42,094 bases of DNA, from assembly GCA_910577795.1 (NCBI GenBank), contig CAJTNW010000015.1, positions 1-42,094 on the forward strand. Reading direction: 5' to 3'. Positions 17,179 to 25,704 of this stretch are shown here, piece by piece. The notes under the pieces were generated by a model, which worked only from the letters and a program-made list of their open reading frames with translations, did not search any database and had not been told where the DNA came from. The translations under genes and the position numbers were made by a program. Every line of letters begins with the position of its first letter. Position 1 is the stretch's first letter. The stretch comes from an uncultured Christensenella sp. (GTDB lineage: Bacteria; Bacillota; Clostridia; Christensenellales; UBA3700).

Positions 17179-17634
17179 ATGGATTTGTTAGCAGAGATTT
17201 TAGAAATCGCAATGTTGGTATGTTTTGGTTGTTCTTGGCCAATTTCAGTTTATAAAAGTATAAAAATAAGAACTTCAGTTGGTAAGAGTGCAGTTTTTAA
17301 TATATTATTGATTATCGGTTATGTTGCTGGTATAATAAGTAAATTTTTGAAGATGGAACCATTTATGTTAGCAAATGCAACAGATGGTTTGAAAAAAGGT
17401 ATATTTATTTTTGCTTTGATTATGTATTTTGTAAACCTTGCAATGATTACAGCAAACCTTGTTTTATATTATATGAATAAAAACTTGGACAACAAAAAAG
17501 CAGCAGAACTTGCAAATACTAATTCTAACCCTGAGGTAATAGAAAATATAGCAGAAGAAATTGCTAGCAACAAAGAAGATAGCAAAGAAGAAGTTGTAAA
17601 TGCAGAAAATTCTGTAGAAAATAGCGAAAACTAA
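17179..17634 (+). CDS. PQ-loop (half-SWEET-like) membrane protein with acidic tail
   Basis: 151 residues with three predicted membrane helices (about 4-22, 36-53, 71-93) and the PQ-loop-type segment SWPISVYKSIKIRTSVGKS at about 19-37. One three-helix bundle means a dimer would form the pore, as in bacterial SemiSWEET sugar carriers. The last 45 residues are acidic and rich in E, N and A, and look disordered. The cargo is unknown. It is a single gene with its own consensus promoter, AGAGG ribosome site and terminator. Confidence 0.75.
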   Translation: MDLLAEILEIAMLVCFGCSWPISVYKSIKIRTSVGKSAVFNILLIIGYVAGIISKFLKMEPFMLANATDGLKKGIFIFALIMYFVNLAMITANLVLYYMNKNLDNKKAAELANTNSNPEVIENIAEEIASNKEDSKEEVVNAENSVENSEN

Positions 17635-17645
17635 TTTTTAAAACT

Positions 17646-17679
17646 AAATACTCACTCTTTAAATGGGTGAGTATTTTTT
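17646..17679 (+). terminator. Intrinsic terminator after the PQ-loop gene
   Basis: Ten-base arms AAATACTCAC (17646-17655) and GTGAGTATTT (17667-17676), followed by TTT. Confidence 0.85.
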
Positions 17680-17728
17680 ATGTATTTTAGTATATGTAAA
17701 ATAACTTATACTTAAAAGTATTTTTAAA

Positions 17729-17757
17729 TTGACAATATATATATTTAATGATAAAAT
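17729..17757 (+). promoter_or_regulatory. Promoter of the cobalamin-regulated operon
   Basis: TTGACA at 17729-17734 and TAAAAT at 17752-17757, 17-base spacer, directly before the riboswitch. Confidence 0.8.
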
Positions 17758-17761
17758 ATTA

Positions 17762-17930
17762 TTGTAAGGGAAGAACGGTGTAAATCCGTCGCAACTATTA
17801 TTGCCGTATAGTCGGAATGCTTACAAATAGATTTTCTGAATATGAGAGATACAATTAAATTTAAGCGAATTATTATTCGCTATGTTTTGTTTGTGACTTA
17901 TACTCAAGAAAGTCACAAATATTTTTTATA
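17762..17930 (+). promoter_or_regulatory. Cobalamin riboswitch with terminator platform
   Basis: The conserved B12-box core is readable: AAGGGAAGAACGGTGTAAA from 17766, AATCCGTCGCAAC next, then GCCGTATAGTCGG and a closing CTTACAA that pairs with TTGTAAG at the 5' side. An AGCGAAT/ATTCGCT hairpin (17864-17881) follows. The expression platform is a perfect 9-bp stem, TTGTGACTT (17891-17899) with AAGTCACAA (17910-17918), then T6, ending just before AGGAGAG. This predicts premature termination when cobalamin is bound, so the transport operon is made when cobalamin is short. The aptamer is compact; the exact subclass cannot be given by eye. Confidence 0.85.
17891..17927 (+). terminator. Riboswitch-controlled terminator hairpin
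   Basis: Nine perfect pairs, 10-base loop, T6 at 17922-17927; sits between aptamer and first ribosome site. Confidence 0.75.
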
Positions 17931-17942
17931 AGGAGAGTTTTT

Positions 17943-18377
17943 ATGAAAAAGAAACTTTTAGTTGTAGTAATGTTAATAGTTGTGATTTTGATGGCTGTTT
18001 TACTTGCTGGTTGTGATACCAATAAAATGACACTTGGCTTTATGGCAAGTGCGGATAGCGATATTGAGTATGTAAAAGTCAATATTAAAGATTATGAAGG
18101 AAAAACACTTTATGATTTATTAAAAGCAGAAGAGTCTTTGGAGGCTCAGTTTAATGATTATGGTGTTACAGAAATAAAAGGACTAAAGAGCGACGATAGC
18201 CATTTTATTAGTGTTTACACAACTAATGAGGCAGACCAAATGCCAGCAGATGAATATTTTACTCCTGAGCCAATGGAAGTAGATGGTGTGACTTATTATG
18301 TTGCAAATGGTATAAAAACTTTGCCTATTAGTAAAGATATTAAATATTTGTTCGTTTTAACTATAATTCAATATTAA
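17943..18377 (+). CDS. DUF4430-like lipoprotein (first gene of the cobalamin operon)
   Basis: 144 residues: a lipoprotein signal with lipobox LAGC ending at C24, then a small domain resembling DUF4430 (GKTLYDLLKAEE around 53-64, then a C-terminal beta section ending LFVLTI). DUF4430 domains are related to the cobalamin-binding intrinsic-factor fold and, as I recall, often accompany ECF transporters under B12 riboswitches. Here the usual SGWMYFVNG signature is not visible, so this copy is divergent. Expected place: outer face of the membrane, possibly delivering ligand to the transporter. AGGAGAG precedes the ATG. Confidence 0.65.
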   Translation: MKKKLLVVVMLIVVILMAVLLAGCDTNKMTLGFMASADSDIEYVKVNIKDYEGKTLYDLLKAEESLEAQFNDYGVTEIKGLKSDDSHFISVYTTNEADQMPADEYFTPEPMEVDGVTYYVANGIKTLPISKDIKYLFVLTIIQY

Positions 18378-18379
18378 AT

Positions 18380-18610
18380 ATGGAAAATATAGATGCAATA
18401 AAACTTTTACAAGAAAAGGCAAAAGTTATTAATAGATTACCAAAAAAATCAGATTTTACTCAAAGTGAAGTATGCTTAATAAAAGCAAAACTGGGCCCTT
18501 GGAATAGGGCTTTGGAAGAGGCGGGCTTAAAAGATGTTTCAGTACATTTCCTTGAAAAACAAAAAAGAGTAAAACAAAAAAGACAATTGAAAAAACAAAA
18601 TAAAGATTAA
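18380..18610 (+). CDS. Small protein with a homing-endonuclease-associated (HNH_repeat) domain
   Basis: 76 residues. The segment INRLPKKSDF (about 17-26) followed by LGPWNRALEEAGLKD (about 38-52) matches the HNH-endonuclease-associated repeat, a small DNA-binding module. There is no nuclease domain. The tail is very basic (many K, R and Q). The ATG lies three bases after the previous stop and has no clear ribosome site, so it is likely translated by coupling. A DNA-binding protein inside a transport operon is unusual; it could be a local regulator or a passenger. Confidence 0.6.
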   Translation: MENIDAIKLLQEKAKVINRLPKKSDFTQSEVCLIKAKLGPWNRALEEAGLKDVSVHFLEKQKRVKQKRQLKKQNKD

Positions 18611-18639
18611 TAAACTAAAAATATTTTTTAGGCGAATTT

Positions 18640-20091
18640 ATGCAAAAAACTGTCAAAAATCGTAGTGTTTTTATAAAATTGATATTATATTTACTTGTTG
18701 TAGCATTGCTTACTACAACAATTGTTTGTATTGTAGCATGTAGTAAAAAGTCATATGATGATAATTATATTGTTATAGAATTTAGTAATAAATATGCAGT
18801 TTTTACTATTCCTAAAGATGCTAGTATAAAAGTACAAAAGCAAAATAAGTATTATGTATTTGAGCATGTTCGCGAGATGAAAAAAAAAGAATTTGATAAT
18901 TTAGTACAATATAAATTTGATAACACGGATAGTGGTAATAATACTTTTCGTATTGAAAAAGATGGGTGCATTACAAAGGCAGGATATTTTCAAAAGCAAG
19001 GGGATTTTGTGATAACCCTTGGCGGAAAAGAAGATTTATATAAAACAAACAAATATGAAATCTTACCTCAAGGCTATAGCGGTGTAGAAGACCTAATGCT
19101 TACTAATATTGGTGATAATTATTTTAAGATTATGGATATTGGCGAAACTTTTGATTTAAAACTTTTTCGTAACAATATGATAATTAATAATAATATTAGC
19201 AATGTGGAAATTGAACCAAATTTTGAGTTGGATATTTTAAATGGTGATAGTATAAGTTTTGATAAAAAAAATGAAAGCAATTTTAAAATAACTGCAATTA
19301 AACAAGGTATTACTCAAATTAAAATAAAATATCAAGCAATAGAAGTTTTAAACAATAATAACTTTTTTTGTTACAATGCAAGTAATAATAACCATGAAGT
19401 TATTGCTACATTTGCAGTGGGAGAGAATTATTTTGTAGATAATCAATTAAAAATAAACGGAAATAAATTTGATAGTGAGTTTGATACCATATATTTTGAT
19501 GGTAATAATAGTGTTGCAGAATTAATATCTATAGATGCCGATAAAGTTATTTGCAATAACGAAGAAGTGCAAAAAAACAATAATAGTTATGATTTAAAAA
19601 TAATCAATGGTGCTAATATTGTACAAATAATTAAAGGTAATAAAAGTCAATTTTTAACCATTTATGGCGCAAAAATTACTATAAAATCTGACATTGCGGA
19701 TAATAAAATTAAATTAAAAATTGATGGAATTTATAACATATTGCCTAAAATGAGTGGACTTTATAATCCTACTCAAAGATATAATAGCAGTAATAGCCAT
19801 ACAAATGGTAGTTTTTTGCAATTAATTATGGCAAATGATGAGGTTTTAGATGCAAATTATTTAAGTCAATATTTTTATAAAGATAATTCACAAATTCAAT
19901 TTGAATTAAAAGATGAATATTTGGTTGATGGTAAATTGGTAGTAGGTGCTCAATTTTATACTGAATGGTGGGGAAGTGATTTAGGTGAGCATAGGAATAT
20001 TACAGATAATGGTATTTCCAACAACTTATCTGCAAAATGTAATAGTAAATATTTAGGATATTTTGATAGTTTTATAATTGATATAGATTAG
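18640..20091 (+). CDS. Uncharacterised 483-residue lipoprotein in the cobalamin operon
   Basis: I do not recognise a named family. Residues 11-33 form a hydrophobic signal with a possible lipobox IVAC ending at C34. The mature part is rich in N, D, K and I and appears to be all beta. A stretch around 165-235 (MDIGETFDLKLF, then ITAIKQGITQIKIKY) resembles a bacterial Ig-like repeat. The C-terminal 100 residues contain SSNSHTNGSFLQL and GAQFYTEWWGSDLGEHRN, which look like a ligand-binding or adhesive domain. Its position between two DUF4430-type lipoproteins and before the ECF genes suggests a surface role in capturing corrinoid. The ribosome site is weak. The repeated decamer occurs at its 5' end (18653-18662). 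Confidence 0.7.
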   Translation: MQKTVKNRSVFIKLILYLLVVALLTTTIVCIVACSKKSYDDNYIVIEFSNKYAVFTIPKDASIKVQKQNKYYVFEHVREMKKKEFDNLVQYKFDNTDSGNNTFRIEKDGCITKAGYFQKQGDFVITLGGKEDLYKTNKYEILPQGYSGVEDLMLTNIGDNYFKIMDIGETFDLKLFRNNMIINNNISNVEIEPNFELDILNGDSISFDKKNESNFKITAIKQGITQIKIKYQAIEVLNNNNFFCYNASNNNHEVIATFAVGENYFVDNQLKINGNKFDSEFDTIYFDGNNSVAELISIDADKVICNNEEVQKNNNSYDLKIINGANIVQIIKGNKSQFLTIYGAKITIKSDIADNKIKLKIDGIYNILPKMSGLYNPTQRYNSSNSHTNGSFLQLIMANDEVLDANYLSQYFYKDNSQIQFELKDEYLVDGKLVVGAQFYTEWWGSDLGEHRNITDNGISNNLSAKCNSKYLGYFDSFIIDID

Positions 20092-20100
20092 TGGTGTAGT

Positions 20101-20589
20101 ATGAAAAAAAAGTTATTTGCTATAGTTTTAGTGATTTTATGTTGTGCGTTGCTTGCAAGTTTGCTTGTAGGATGTAATGACCTTGGCGAAAAAGTTGGAC
20201 AAGTTACTATTACTATAGAGTGCAAAACAATTTTAGATAATATGGATAAAGTGGAACAAGGGTTGTTGGATAATAATATTATTCCTGAAGATGGGGTTAT
20301 TCTTAAAAAAACAACTGCAACCATTTACGAAAAAGATAATGTTTATACACTACTAAAAAGAGTATGCAAACAAAATAAAATTCATTTAGATTATGATTAT
20401 GAGGCAGTTTTTCAAACTTATTATATAAAAGCAATAAACCATATATATGAAATGAGTGTAGGGGAAAGTTCTGGTTGGATGTATTTTATAAATGGAATGG
20501 AAGCGGATAAAGGAGCATCACTATACAAATTGAAAGGTGGAGAGGATATTTTGTTTGCTTATACTGTAGTTGTAGGAGATTTAAAGTGA
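20101..20589 (+). CDS. DUF4430 lipoprotein, likely corrinoid-binding
   Basis: 162 residues: signal peptide with lipobox LVGC ending at C25, then a clear DUF4430 domain: VTITIECKTIL at about 35-45, the central DNVYTLLKR, YYIKAINHIYE and the hallmark SGWMYFINGME near 125-135, ending in a GGEDILFAYT strand. The fold family is shared with the cobalamin carriers transcobalamin and intrinsic factor. Given the B12 riboswitch upstream and the ECF transporter downstream, extracellular corrinoid binding is a reasonable inference but is not proven. Its stop overlaps the GTG start of ecfT by four bases. Confidence 0.82.
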   Translation: MKKKLFAIVLVILCCALLASLLVGCNDLGEKVGQVTITIECKTILDNMDKVEQGLLDNNIIPEDGVILKKTTATIYEKDNVYTLLKRVCKQNKIHLDYDYEAVFQTYYIKAINHIYEMSVGESSGWMYFINGMEADKGASLYKLKGGEDILFAYTVVVGDLK

Positions 20590-21458
20590 TAGAAAAACAA
20601 AACCCAATAACTATTTTATGTTATATATTTTTTGTAATTTTTATTACAATGTTCAGCACTAATCCAATTATGCTGAGCATATCTTTTGTTTCTGCAATTT
20701 TAATTTATCTTAGTTTGCAAGGTGTAAAAAAAACATTAATAAGACTAATGTATTCTGTAATTTTTATTTTGATTATAACAATATTTAATCCATTGTTTTC
20801 GCGTCAGGGGATGACAATACTTTTTTTAATAGGTGAGTTTGCTATTACTTTAGAGGCTTTGGTATATGGTATAATTATTGGGTTAATGTTTAGTAGTGTT
20901 ATGATTTGGTTTGGAGTGCTAAATACATTGCTAGATAGTGATAAAATATCCTATATTTTTAGCAAATATACTCCAAAAATCGGTACTATTTTGTCAGTTT
21001 CTTTAGGTTTATTTCCAAAATACATAAGTCAGTACCGCAAAATAGATAATAATTTGAAAGGCTTAGGCTTGTATGATAACGTAAATGCACTTAGCAAAAT
21101 TAAACTTAAGTTTCATGCTTTATCCACACTTGTTAGTTGGTCTATTGAGGGTGCAGTTACACTTTCAGATAGTATGTCCGCAAGAGGATATGACTTAAAA
21201 GGCAAGCGCATTTATTTAAAATATAGTTTTGGCATATTGGATATTTTATTTTTGTTATTTAGTTTTGCTATAGGAATTTGTTTGCTTGTATTTATGGGAC
21301 TGGGAGTGTGTAGTTTTTATTATTACCCTACTTTTAAAGTGTTGGAATGGGATAGTAATATTTGGATATATTTTGTAACATTTGGGTTTATGAATATAAT
21401 GTTTTTAATTAATGTATGGGGGATGATAAAATGGCAATTTACAGTTTCAAAAATTTAA
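20586..21458 (+). CDS. ecfT: ECF transporter transmembrane subunit (EcfT/CbiQ)
   Basis: 290-residue membrane scaffold of an energy-coupling-factor importer. Six or so membrane helices; the coupling-helix motif ARG at 199-201 (SMSARGYDLKGKR) contacts the ATPases. GTG start coupled to the preceding stop (GTGA overlap), with GGAG upstream. It overlaps the ATPase gene. Being dedicated to this operon and accompanied by its own S component, it is a group I ECF system. Confidence 0.9.
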   Translation: MIEKQNPITILCYIFFVIFITMFSTNPIMLSISFVSAILIYLSLQGVKKTLIRLMYSVIFILIITIFNPLFSRQGMTILFLIGEFAITLEALVYGIIIGLMFSSVMIWFGVLNTLLDSDKISYIFSKYTPKIGTILSVSLGLFPKYISQYRKIDNNLKGLGLYDNVNALSKIKLKFHALSTLVSWSIEGAVTLSDSMSARGYDLKGKRIYLKYSFGILDILFLLFSFAIGICLLVFMGLGVCSFYYYPTFKVLEWDSNIWIYFVTFGFMNIMFLINVWGMIKWQFTVSKI

Positions 21459-23074
21459 CTTTTACGTATAGCACTAAAAATACTCCAACATTAAATAAAA
21501 TTGATTTAGAAATAGAAAAAGGTGGCTTTTATATAATTTGTGGTAAATCTGGTTCTGGCAAGTCTACACTTTTAAAACTTATGAAAAAGGAACTTACTCC
21601 GCGCGGTAAATGTGATGGACAAGTACTTTATAAAAATACCAATGTAAATTTGTTAGATAGCAGAGTTTCCGCTCAAGAGATAGGCTTTTTGCACCAGGAC
21701 ATAGAAAATGGCTTAGTTTGTGATAAGGTATGGAAGGAATTATCTTTTGGTTTGGGTAACCTTGGGTATAGTGATGATTATATAAGTGCTAGGGTTGCGG
21801 AAGTGTGTGAATACTTTGGGATTAGCAAGTGGTATAATAAAAAAATAAGCGATTTGTCTGGCGGTAGTAAGCAAATAGTGTCTTTAGCCGCAATTATGAC
21901 AACAAACCCAGAGGTGTTATTGCTTGATGAGCCAACTTCTATGTTAGACCCTATTGCTAAAAAGAATTTTGTAAATTTGCTTGTTAGAATAAATAAAGAG
22001 TTAGGTGTAACTATTGTGGTAGTAGAACATAATATGGAAAATTTGTTTGAAGTTGCTACAAAAACAATAGTGGTAGATGATGGGGAAGTCGCTATATGTA
22101 CTGAGCCATTGCTATTGCCACAAACTTTAAAAGACAAACATTACGCAAAATATATTGGACTAACTGAGTTTGCAGAAATATTTTCAGCATTAGGTGGTAG
22201 TGGAAAAATACCTGTTGATATTGAGAATAAAAGAAAATGGCTAAAAAATTGTTATAAAGATAATTATAACAATGAAAAAATTGATAGCAATAATGGTTTA
22301 AAAACAGATTTTTCAGATAACACAATTTTATCTGCAGAAAATTTGTATTTTAGGTACAAAAAGAATGAAGAAGATATTATAAAAGGCTGTAATTTTAATT
22401 TGCAAAAAGGTGAGGTAGTTTGCATATTAGGGGGCAATGGTGGTGGCAAAACAACATTTGTAAACTTGCTTGCAAAAATTTTGAAACCTTATTCTGGATA
22501 TATAAAAATGGATAAGTCTAAAAAAATAGGGCTGCTAGCACAAAATGCAAAAGGGTTATTTGTTGAGGATAGTGTGCAAAATGAAATGTATGTTACCGCA
22601 AAATTATTAAAAAAAGATAAAAGTTTAGCGGAACAACTAATGAGGCAATTTGAACTTTTACATATTGCGGATAGCCATCCTTATGATATTAGTGGTGGCG
22701 AAGTGCAAAGACTGGCTCTTGCAAAATTGTTTTTAGTAAGTCCGGATATTATTATATTAGACGAGCCAACTCAAGGTATGGATATGCTAAATAAGGAATA
22801 TCTTAAAAATTTAATTTTTGAGCAAAAGAAGTTGGGTAAAAGCATAATAGTTGTAACTCATGATTTAAGGTTTGCTGCAGAAATGGGTGATAGAGTTGGA
22901 CTATTTTTTGATGGTAAAATTTTATCATTAAGGCAAGCAAAAGATTTTTTTGCAGATAATTCCTTATACACTACAGAAAGTAGTTTGCTAACACGTGATT
23001 TTGCAAAAGATTTGTATACAGTACAAAAAGTTGTAGACTGCATAAACAAAAATACGCAAGAAGAGTTGTTATAA
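21431..23074 (+). CDS. Fused double ATP-binding protein of the ECF transporter
   Basis: Two ABC ATPases in one 547-residue chain. Domain 1: Walker A GKSGSGKST at 38-46, signature LSGGSKQ near 142, Walker B LLLDEPTS near 163. Domain 2: Walker A GGNGGGKTT near 334, signature ISGGEVQR near 420, Walker B ILDEPTQG near 442. It replaces separate EcfA1 and EcfA2. The first domain has SGGSKQ in place of SGGQ/EKQR. The frame opens at ATG 21416, but the GGGGGAT run at 21418-21424 fits as ribosome site for ATG 21431, giving the natural start MAIYSFKNL. Either start overlaps ecfT. Confidence 0.92.
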   Translation: MAIYSFKNLTFTYSTKNTPTLNKIDLEIEKGGFYIICGKSGSGKSTLLKLMKKELTPRGKCDGQVLYKNTNVNLLDSRVSAQEIGFLHQDIENGLVCDKVWKELSFGLGNLGYSDDYISARVAEVCEYFGISKWYNKKISDLSGGSKQIVSLAAIMTTNPEVLLLDEPTSMLDPIAKKNFVNLLVRINKELGVTIVVVEHNMENLFEVATKTIVVDDGEVAICTEPLLLPQTLKDKHYAKYIGLTEFAEIFSALGGSGKIPVDIENKRKWLKNCYKDNYNNEKIDSNNGLKTDFSDNTILSAENLYFRYKKNEEDIIKGCNFNLQKGEVVCILGGNGGGKTTFVNLLAKILKPYSGYIKMDKSKKIGLLAQNAKGLFVEDSVQNEMYVTAKLLKKDKSLAEQLMRQFELLHIADSHPYDISGGEVQRLALAKLFLVSPDIIILDEPTQGMDMLNKEYLKNLIFEQKKLGKSIIVVTHDLRFAAEMGDRVGLFFDGKILSLRQAKDFFADNSLYTTESSLLTRDFAKDLYTVQKVVDCINKNTQEELL

Positions 23075-23092
23075 AAAATAGTAATTAAGTAT

Positions 23093-23797
23093 ATGGTAAA
23101 AAAAATTAATATAAAAAATTTAATATTTTATATTATTGCATTTGCAATTATTCCTTTAATAATTGCAATAGGTATTTTGTTTTTGCCGCAAAAAAATTAT
23201 GCAGTTATATCTTTTTGTATTGCTATACTTTGCAATATACCTTTTTTACTTAACTTTGAAAAATCAAAAACTAACACGCGTGAGTTAGTATTAATTTCTG
23301 TAATGGTAGTGCTTACAGTTGTAAGTAGATTAATTTTTTCACCTATTCCATCATTTAAGCCGATAACTGCAATGGTTATAATCACAGGTGTAGCATTTGG
23401 TGCAAAAGCAGGATACATAACAGGTGCTATGTCAGCACTTTTATCTGATATATTTTTTGGGCAAGGTCCTTGGACTCCTTTTCAAATGTTAATTTGGGGA
23501 ATTATAGGCTTTTTTGCAGGGTTACTATTTTGCAATAAAAAAATTAGATTATGGCAAATAATTATATATGGTATTTTTAGCGGAATTGTATTTTCTTTAG
23601 TTATGGATATATGGACGGTGCTAGCAATGGATAATAGTTTTACCTTTTTAAGATATGGTGAGGTCCTACTTGCAAGTATTCCATTTATGGCAATTTATGC
23701 AGTGTCTAATTTGATATTTATATTGCTTTTAACTAAGCCATTTATGAAAAAATTGCTTAGAATAAAAGATAAATTTGGAGTGTTTGGCAAAAATTAA
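23093..23797 (+). CDS. ECF transporter substrate-specific S component (CblT-like)
   Basis: 234 residues with about seven membrane helices. After two helices and a short loop comes the S-component core: ELVLISVMVVLTVVSR, PSFKPITAMVIITG, FGAKAGYITGAMSALLSDIF and GQGPWTPFQMLIWG. This resembles the CblT type predicted for corrinoids or their precursors. The riboswitch and DUF4430 genes support a B12-related substrate, but specificity cannot be read from the sequence. Last gene of the operon; no strong ribosome site. Confidence 0.8.
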   Translation: MVKKINIKNLIFYIIAFAIIPLIIAIGILFLPQKNYAVISFCIAILCNIPFLLNFEKSKTNTRELVLISVMVVLTVVSRLIFSPIPSFKPITAMVIITGVAFGAKAGYITGAMSALLSDIFFGQGPWTPFQMLIWGIIGFFAGLLFCNKKIRLWQIIIYGIFSGIVFSLVMDIWTVLAMDNSFTFLRYGEVLLASIPFMAIYAVSNLIFILLLTKPFMKKLLRIKDKFGVFGKN

Positions 23798-23826
23798 AAA
23801 ACATTAATATATAATGATTTGAAAAT

Positions 23827-23862
23827 AAAAGCACAGCAATTTTTTTTGCTGTGCTTTTTATA
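23827..23862. terminator. Bidirectional terminator
   Basis: Thirteen-base arms (23827-23839, 23847-23859; core AAGCACAGCAA) with T-tracts on the plus side and A-tract on the left, between the ECF operon and the convergent dehydrogenase. Confidence 0.9.
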
Positions 23863-23873
23863 TATTTTTAATT

Positions 23874-24821
23874 TTACCAAACATTGTTTATAACTTTGCC
23901 ATTAACAAAACTTGCAATGTTGCTATCCATAATTTCCATTAATCTGCCACGAGCCTCTACTGTTGCCCAAGCAAGGTGAGGAGTAATAAATGCGTTGTCA
24001 CAACTAAATAATGGATTATCTTTTTCTGGTGGTTCTTTTGTTAAAACATCGCCACCATAAGCCAAAACTTTTTGTGATTTTAGGTTTTCAGCAAGTTCTT
24101 TTTCGTCAACTAAGCCACCGCGAGCAGTGTTTATTATGATAACTCCATCTTTCATTTGCTTAATGGTTTTGTTGCAAATAAGTTTATTACTTTGGTTATT
24201 TAAAGGGCAGTGCAAAGAGATAATATCACTATTTTTTAATAGATAATCAAGAGGTACTATTTCTGCATACTCATCAGTTCCGCCACTTCTTCTGTAACCT
24301 AAAACTTTCATACCAAAGGCTTTTGCAATAATTGCCACTTGTTTTGCGATGTCGCCATATCCAATTAAGCCTATAGTTTTACCATATAGTTCTATTTGTT
24401 TAGTTTTGTTATAACAAAAATCTGGACAATTTGCCCATTCTCCTGCTTTTACACTATCATTGTGCAAACCTACTTGGTTAGTAATCTCAAGCAAAAGTGC
24501 TATAGTAAATTGTGCAACAGATGGTGAAGAGTATTTTGGAATATTGCAAACATAAATTCCTCTTTCTTTTGCACAAGTAATATCAATAGAATTGTACCCT
24601 GTTGCAAGCATAGCAATCATTTTTAGTTTAGGAAGTTTATCAAAAATTGGTTTGTCAATTACTATTTTATTTGCAAGTATAATGTCTGCGTCTTTTGCAC
24701 GTTCAGAAATTAATTCATAAGGAGTGCGTGGATAGCAAATAACTTCGCCATATTTTTTTAAAAAATCATAAGTATAGTCGCCACGAGTTGCTGGATATCC
24801 ATCTAAAATTACTATTTTCAT
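23874..24821 (-). CDS. D-2-hydroxyacid dehydrogenase (glycerate/hydroxypyruvate type)
   Basis: NAD-dependent oxidoreductase, 315 residues from the preferred ATG (a TTG two codons earlier is possible). Rossmann motif GLIGYGDIAK around 154-163; catalytic Arg in NTARGG, Glu in the DEKE region and His in TPHLAW. Closest resemblance is to glycerate or hydroxypyruvate reductases of Firmicutes; the substrate is not certain. Ribosome site AAAGGA lies 7 bases upstream. It is a single gene, divergent from trmB. Confidence 0.88.
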   Translation of the reverse strand: MKIVILDGYPATRGDYTYDFLKKYGEVICYPRTPYELISERAKDADIILANKIVIDKPIFDKLPKLKMIAMLATGYNSIDITCAKERGIYVCNIPKYSSPSVAQFTIALLLEITNQVGLHNDSVKAGEWANCPDFCYNKTKQIELYGKTIGLIGYGDIAKQVAIIAKAFGMKVLGYRRSGGTDEYAEIVPLDYLLKNSDIISLHCPLNNQSNKLICNKTIKQMKDGVIIINTARGGLVDEKELAENLKSQKVLAYGGDVLTKEPPEKDNPLFSCDNAFITPHLAWATVEARGRLMEIMDSNIASFVNGKVINNVW

Positions 24822-24904
24822 AATCAAATCCTTTGTGTAATATTTAATGCAAGTTTATTTTAGCATAACAGTTTAAAAAAATCAAATAACACGAGTTAAA
24901 TTGT

Positions 24905-24961
24905 GCAAAAAGTCTAAAATATGTAGACACTTTTTGCTTATTGTGATATACTTTATATAAT
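24905..24961 (+). promoter_or_regulatory. Promoter with overlapping inverted repeat before trmB
   Basis: TTGCTT at 24934-24939 and TATAAT at 24956-24961 (16-base spacer). A long inverted repeat, GCAAAAAGTCT (24905-24915) against AGACACTTTTTGC (24925-24937) with a two-base bulge, covers the -35 region and could be an operator. Confidence 0.5.
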
Positions 24962-24993
24962 CATAAGATTATGCAAAAGGAAATATTTATTAT

Positions 24994-25668
24994 ATGCGAC
25001 TTAGGAAAAAGAAGAATTTAGATGAAAGGATAAAAGCATGTTGGGATATACTTGTGGTGTACGAACAATTTGGTTTTTATGATTTACCAGAAGATAAAAG
25101 ATGCAATTTAATTGACTATAAAAAAGTTTTTGGAAATAATAATCCTGTCCATTTAGAGGTAGGGTGTGGCAAAGGTGGTTTTGTTGCAGAGATGGCTTTG
25201 TTGCATCCAGAAATAAATTTTTTAGCAGTTGAAAAAATTAGCAATGTTTTGATTTGTGCAATGGAAAATTGCAAAAAGTTAGGTATCAAAAATGTTAAAT
25301 TTTTAAATTGTGATGCGTCTAATTTAGGGTATTACATAAATGAGGATAGCATATCAAAATTGTATTTGAATTTTTCTTGCCCATGGCCAAAAAAGAAATA
25401 TGCTAATCAAAGATTAACAAATGCAAGGTTTTTAAAAATTTACCAAAAACTATTGACGACGGATGGAGAGATATTGCAAAAAACTGATAGCCCATTAATG
25501 TTTGAATATTCTGTAGAGCAGTTATCTCAATTTGGGTTTGGGTTGTTTGATGTAAGTTGTGATTTGCATAATAGCAAAATAGAAAATGAAGTTTTGACTG
25601 AATACGAAAAATATTTTAGTGGTATTGGCAAACCTATTTATCATATAGGTGCAAGATTAAATAAATAA
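24994..25668 (+). CDS. trmB: tRNA (guanine-N7)-methyltransferase TrmB
   Basis: Makes 7-methylguanosine at position 46 of tRNA. 224 residues; AdoMet motif HLEVGCGKGGF at 53-63, KISNVL, and the C-terminal block LYLNFSCPWPKKKY at 123-136 followed by NQRLTN. The family usually has Asp in DPW; here residue 129 is Cys and the following His of KRH is Tyr. Either this lineage uses a variant site or activity is altered. KTDS near 163 is normal. It begins the operon that continues into hydE after 36 bases. Confidence 0.88.
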   Translation: MRLRKKKNLDERIKACWDILVVYEQFGFYDLPEDKRCNLIDYKKVFGNNNPVHLEVGCGKGGFVAEMALLHPEINFLAVEKISNVLICAMENCKKLGIKNVKFLNCDASNLGYYINEDSISKLYLNFSCPWPKKKYANQRLTNARFLKIYQKLLTTDGEILQKTDSPLMFEYSVEQLSQFGFGLFDVSCDLHNSKIENEVLTEYEKYFSGIGKPIYHIGARLNK

Positions 25669-25704
25669 TAATTAAATTTAATTGCGATTTTTGAAAGGTT
25701 TTTT

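Noticed and set aside
20971..20984. Near-copy of the decamer (CCAAAAATCGG) inside ecfT
   Set aside because: One mismatch to the consensus; not counted among the nine.
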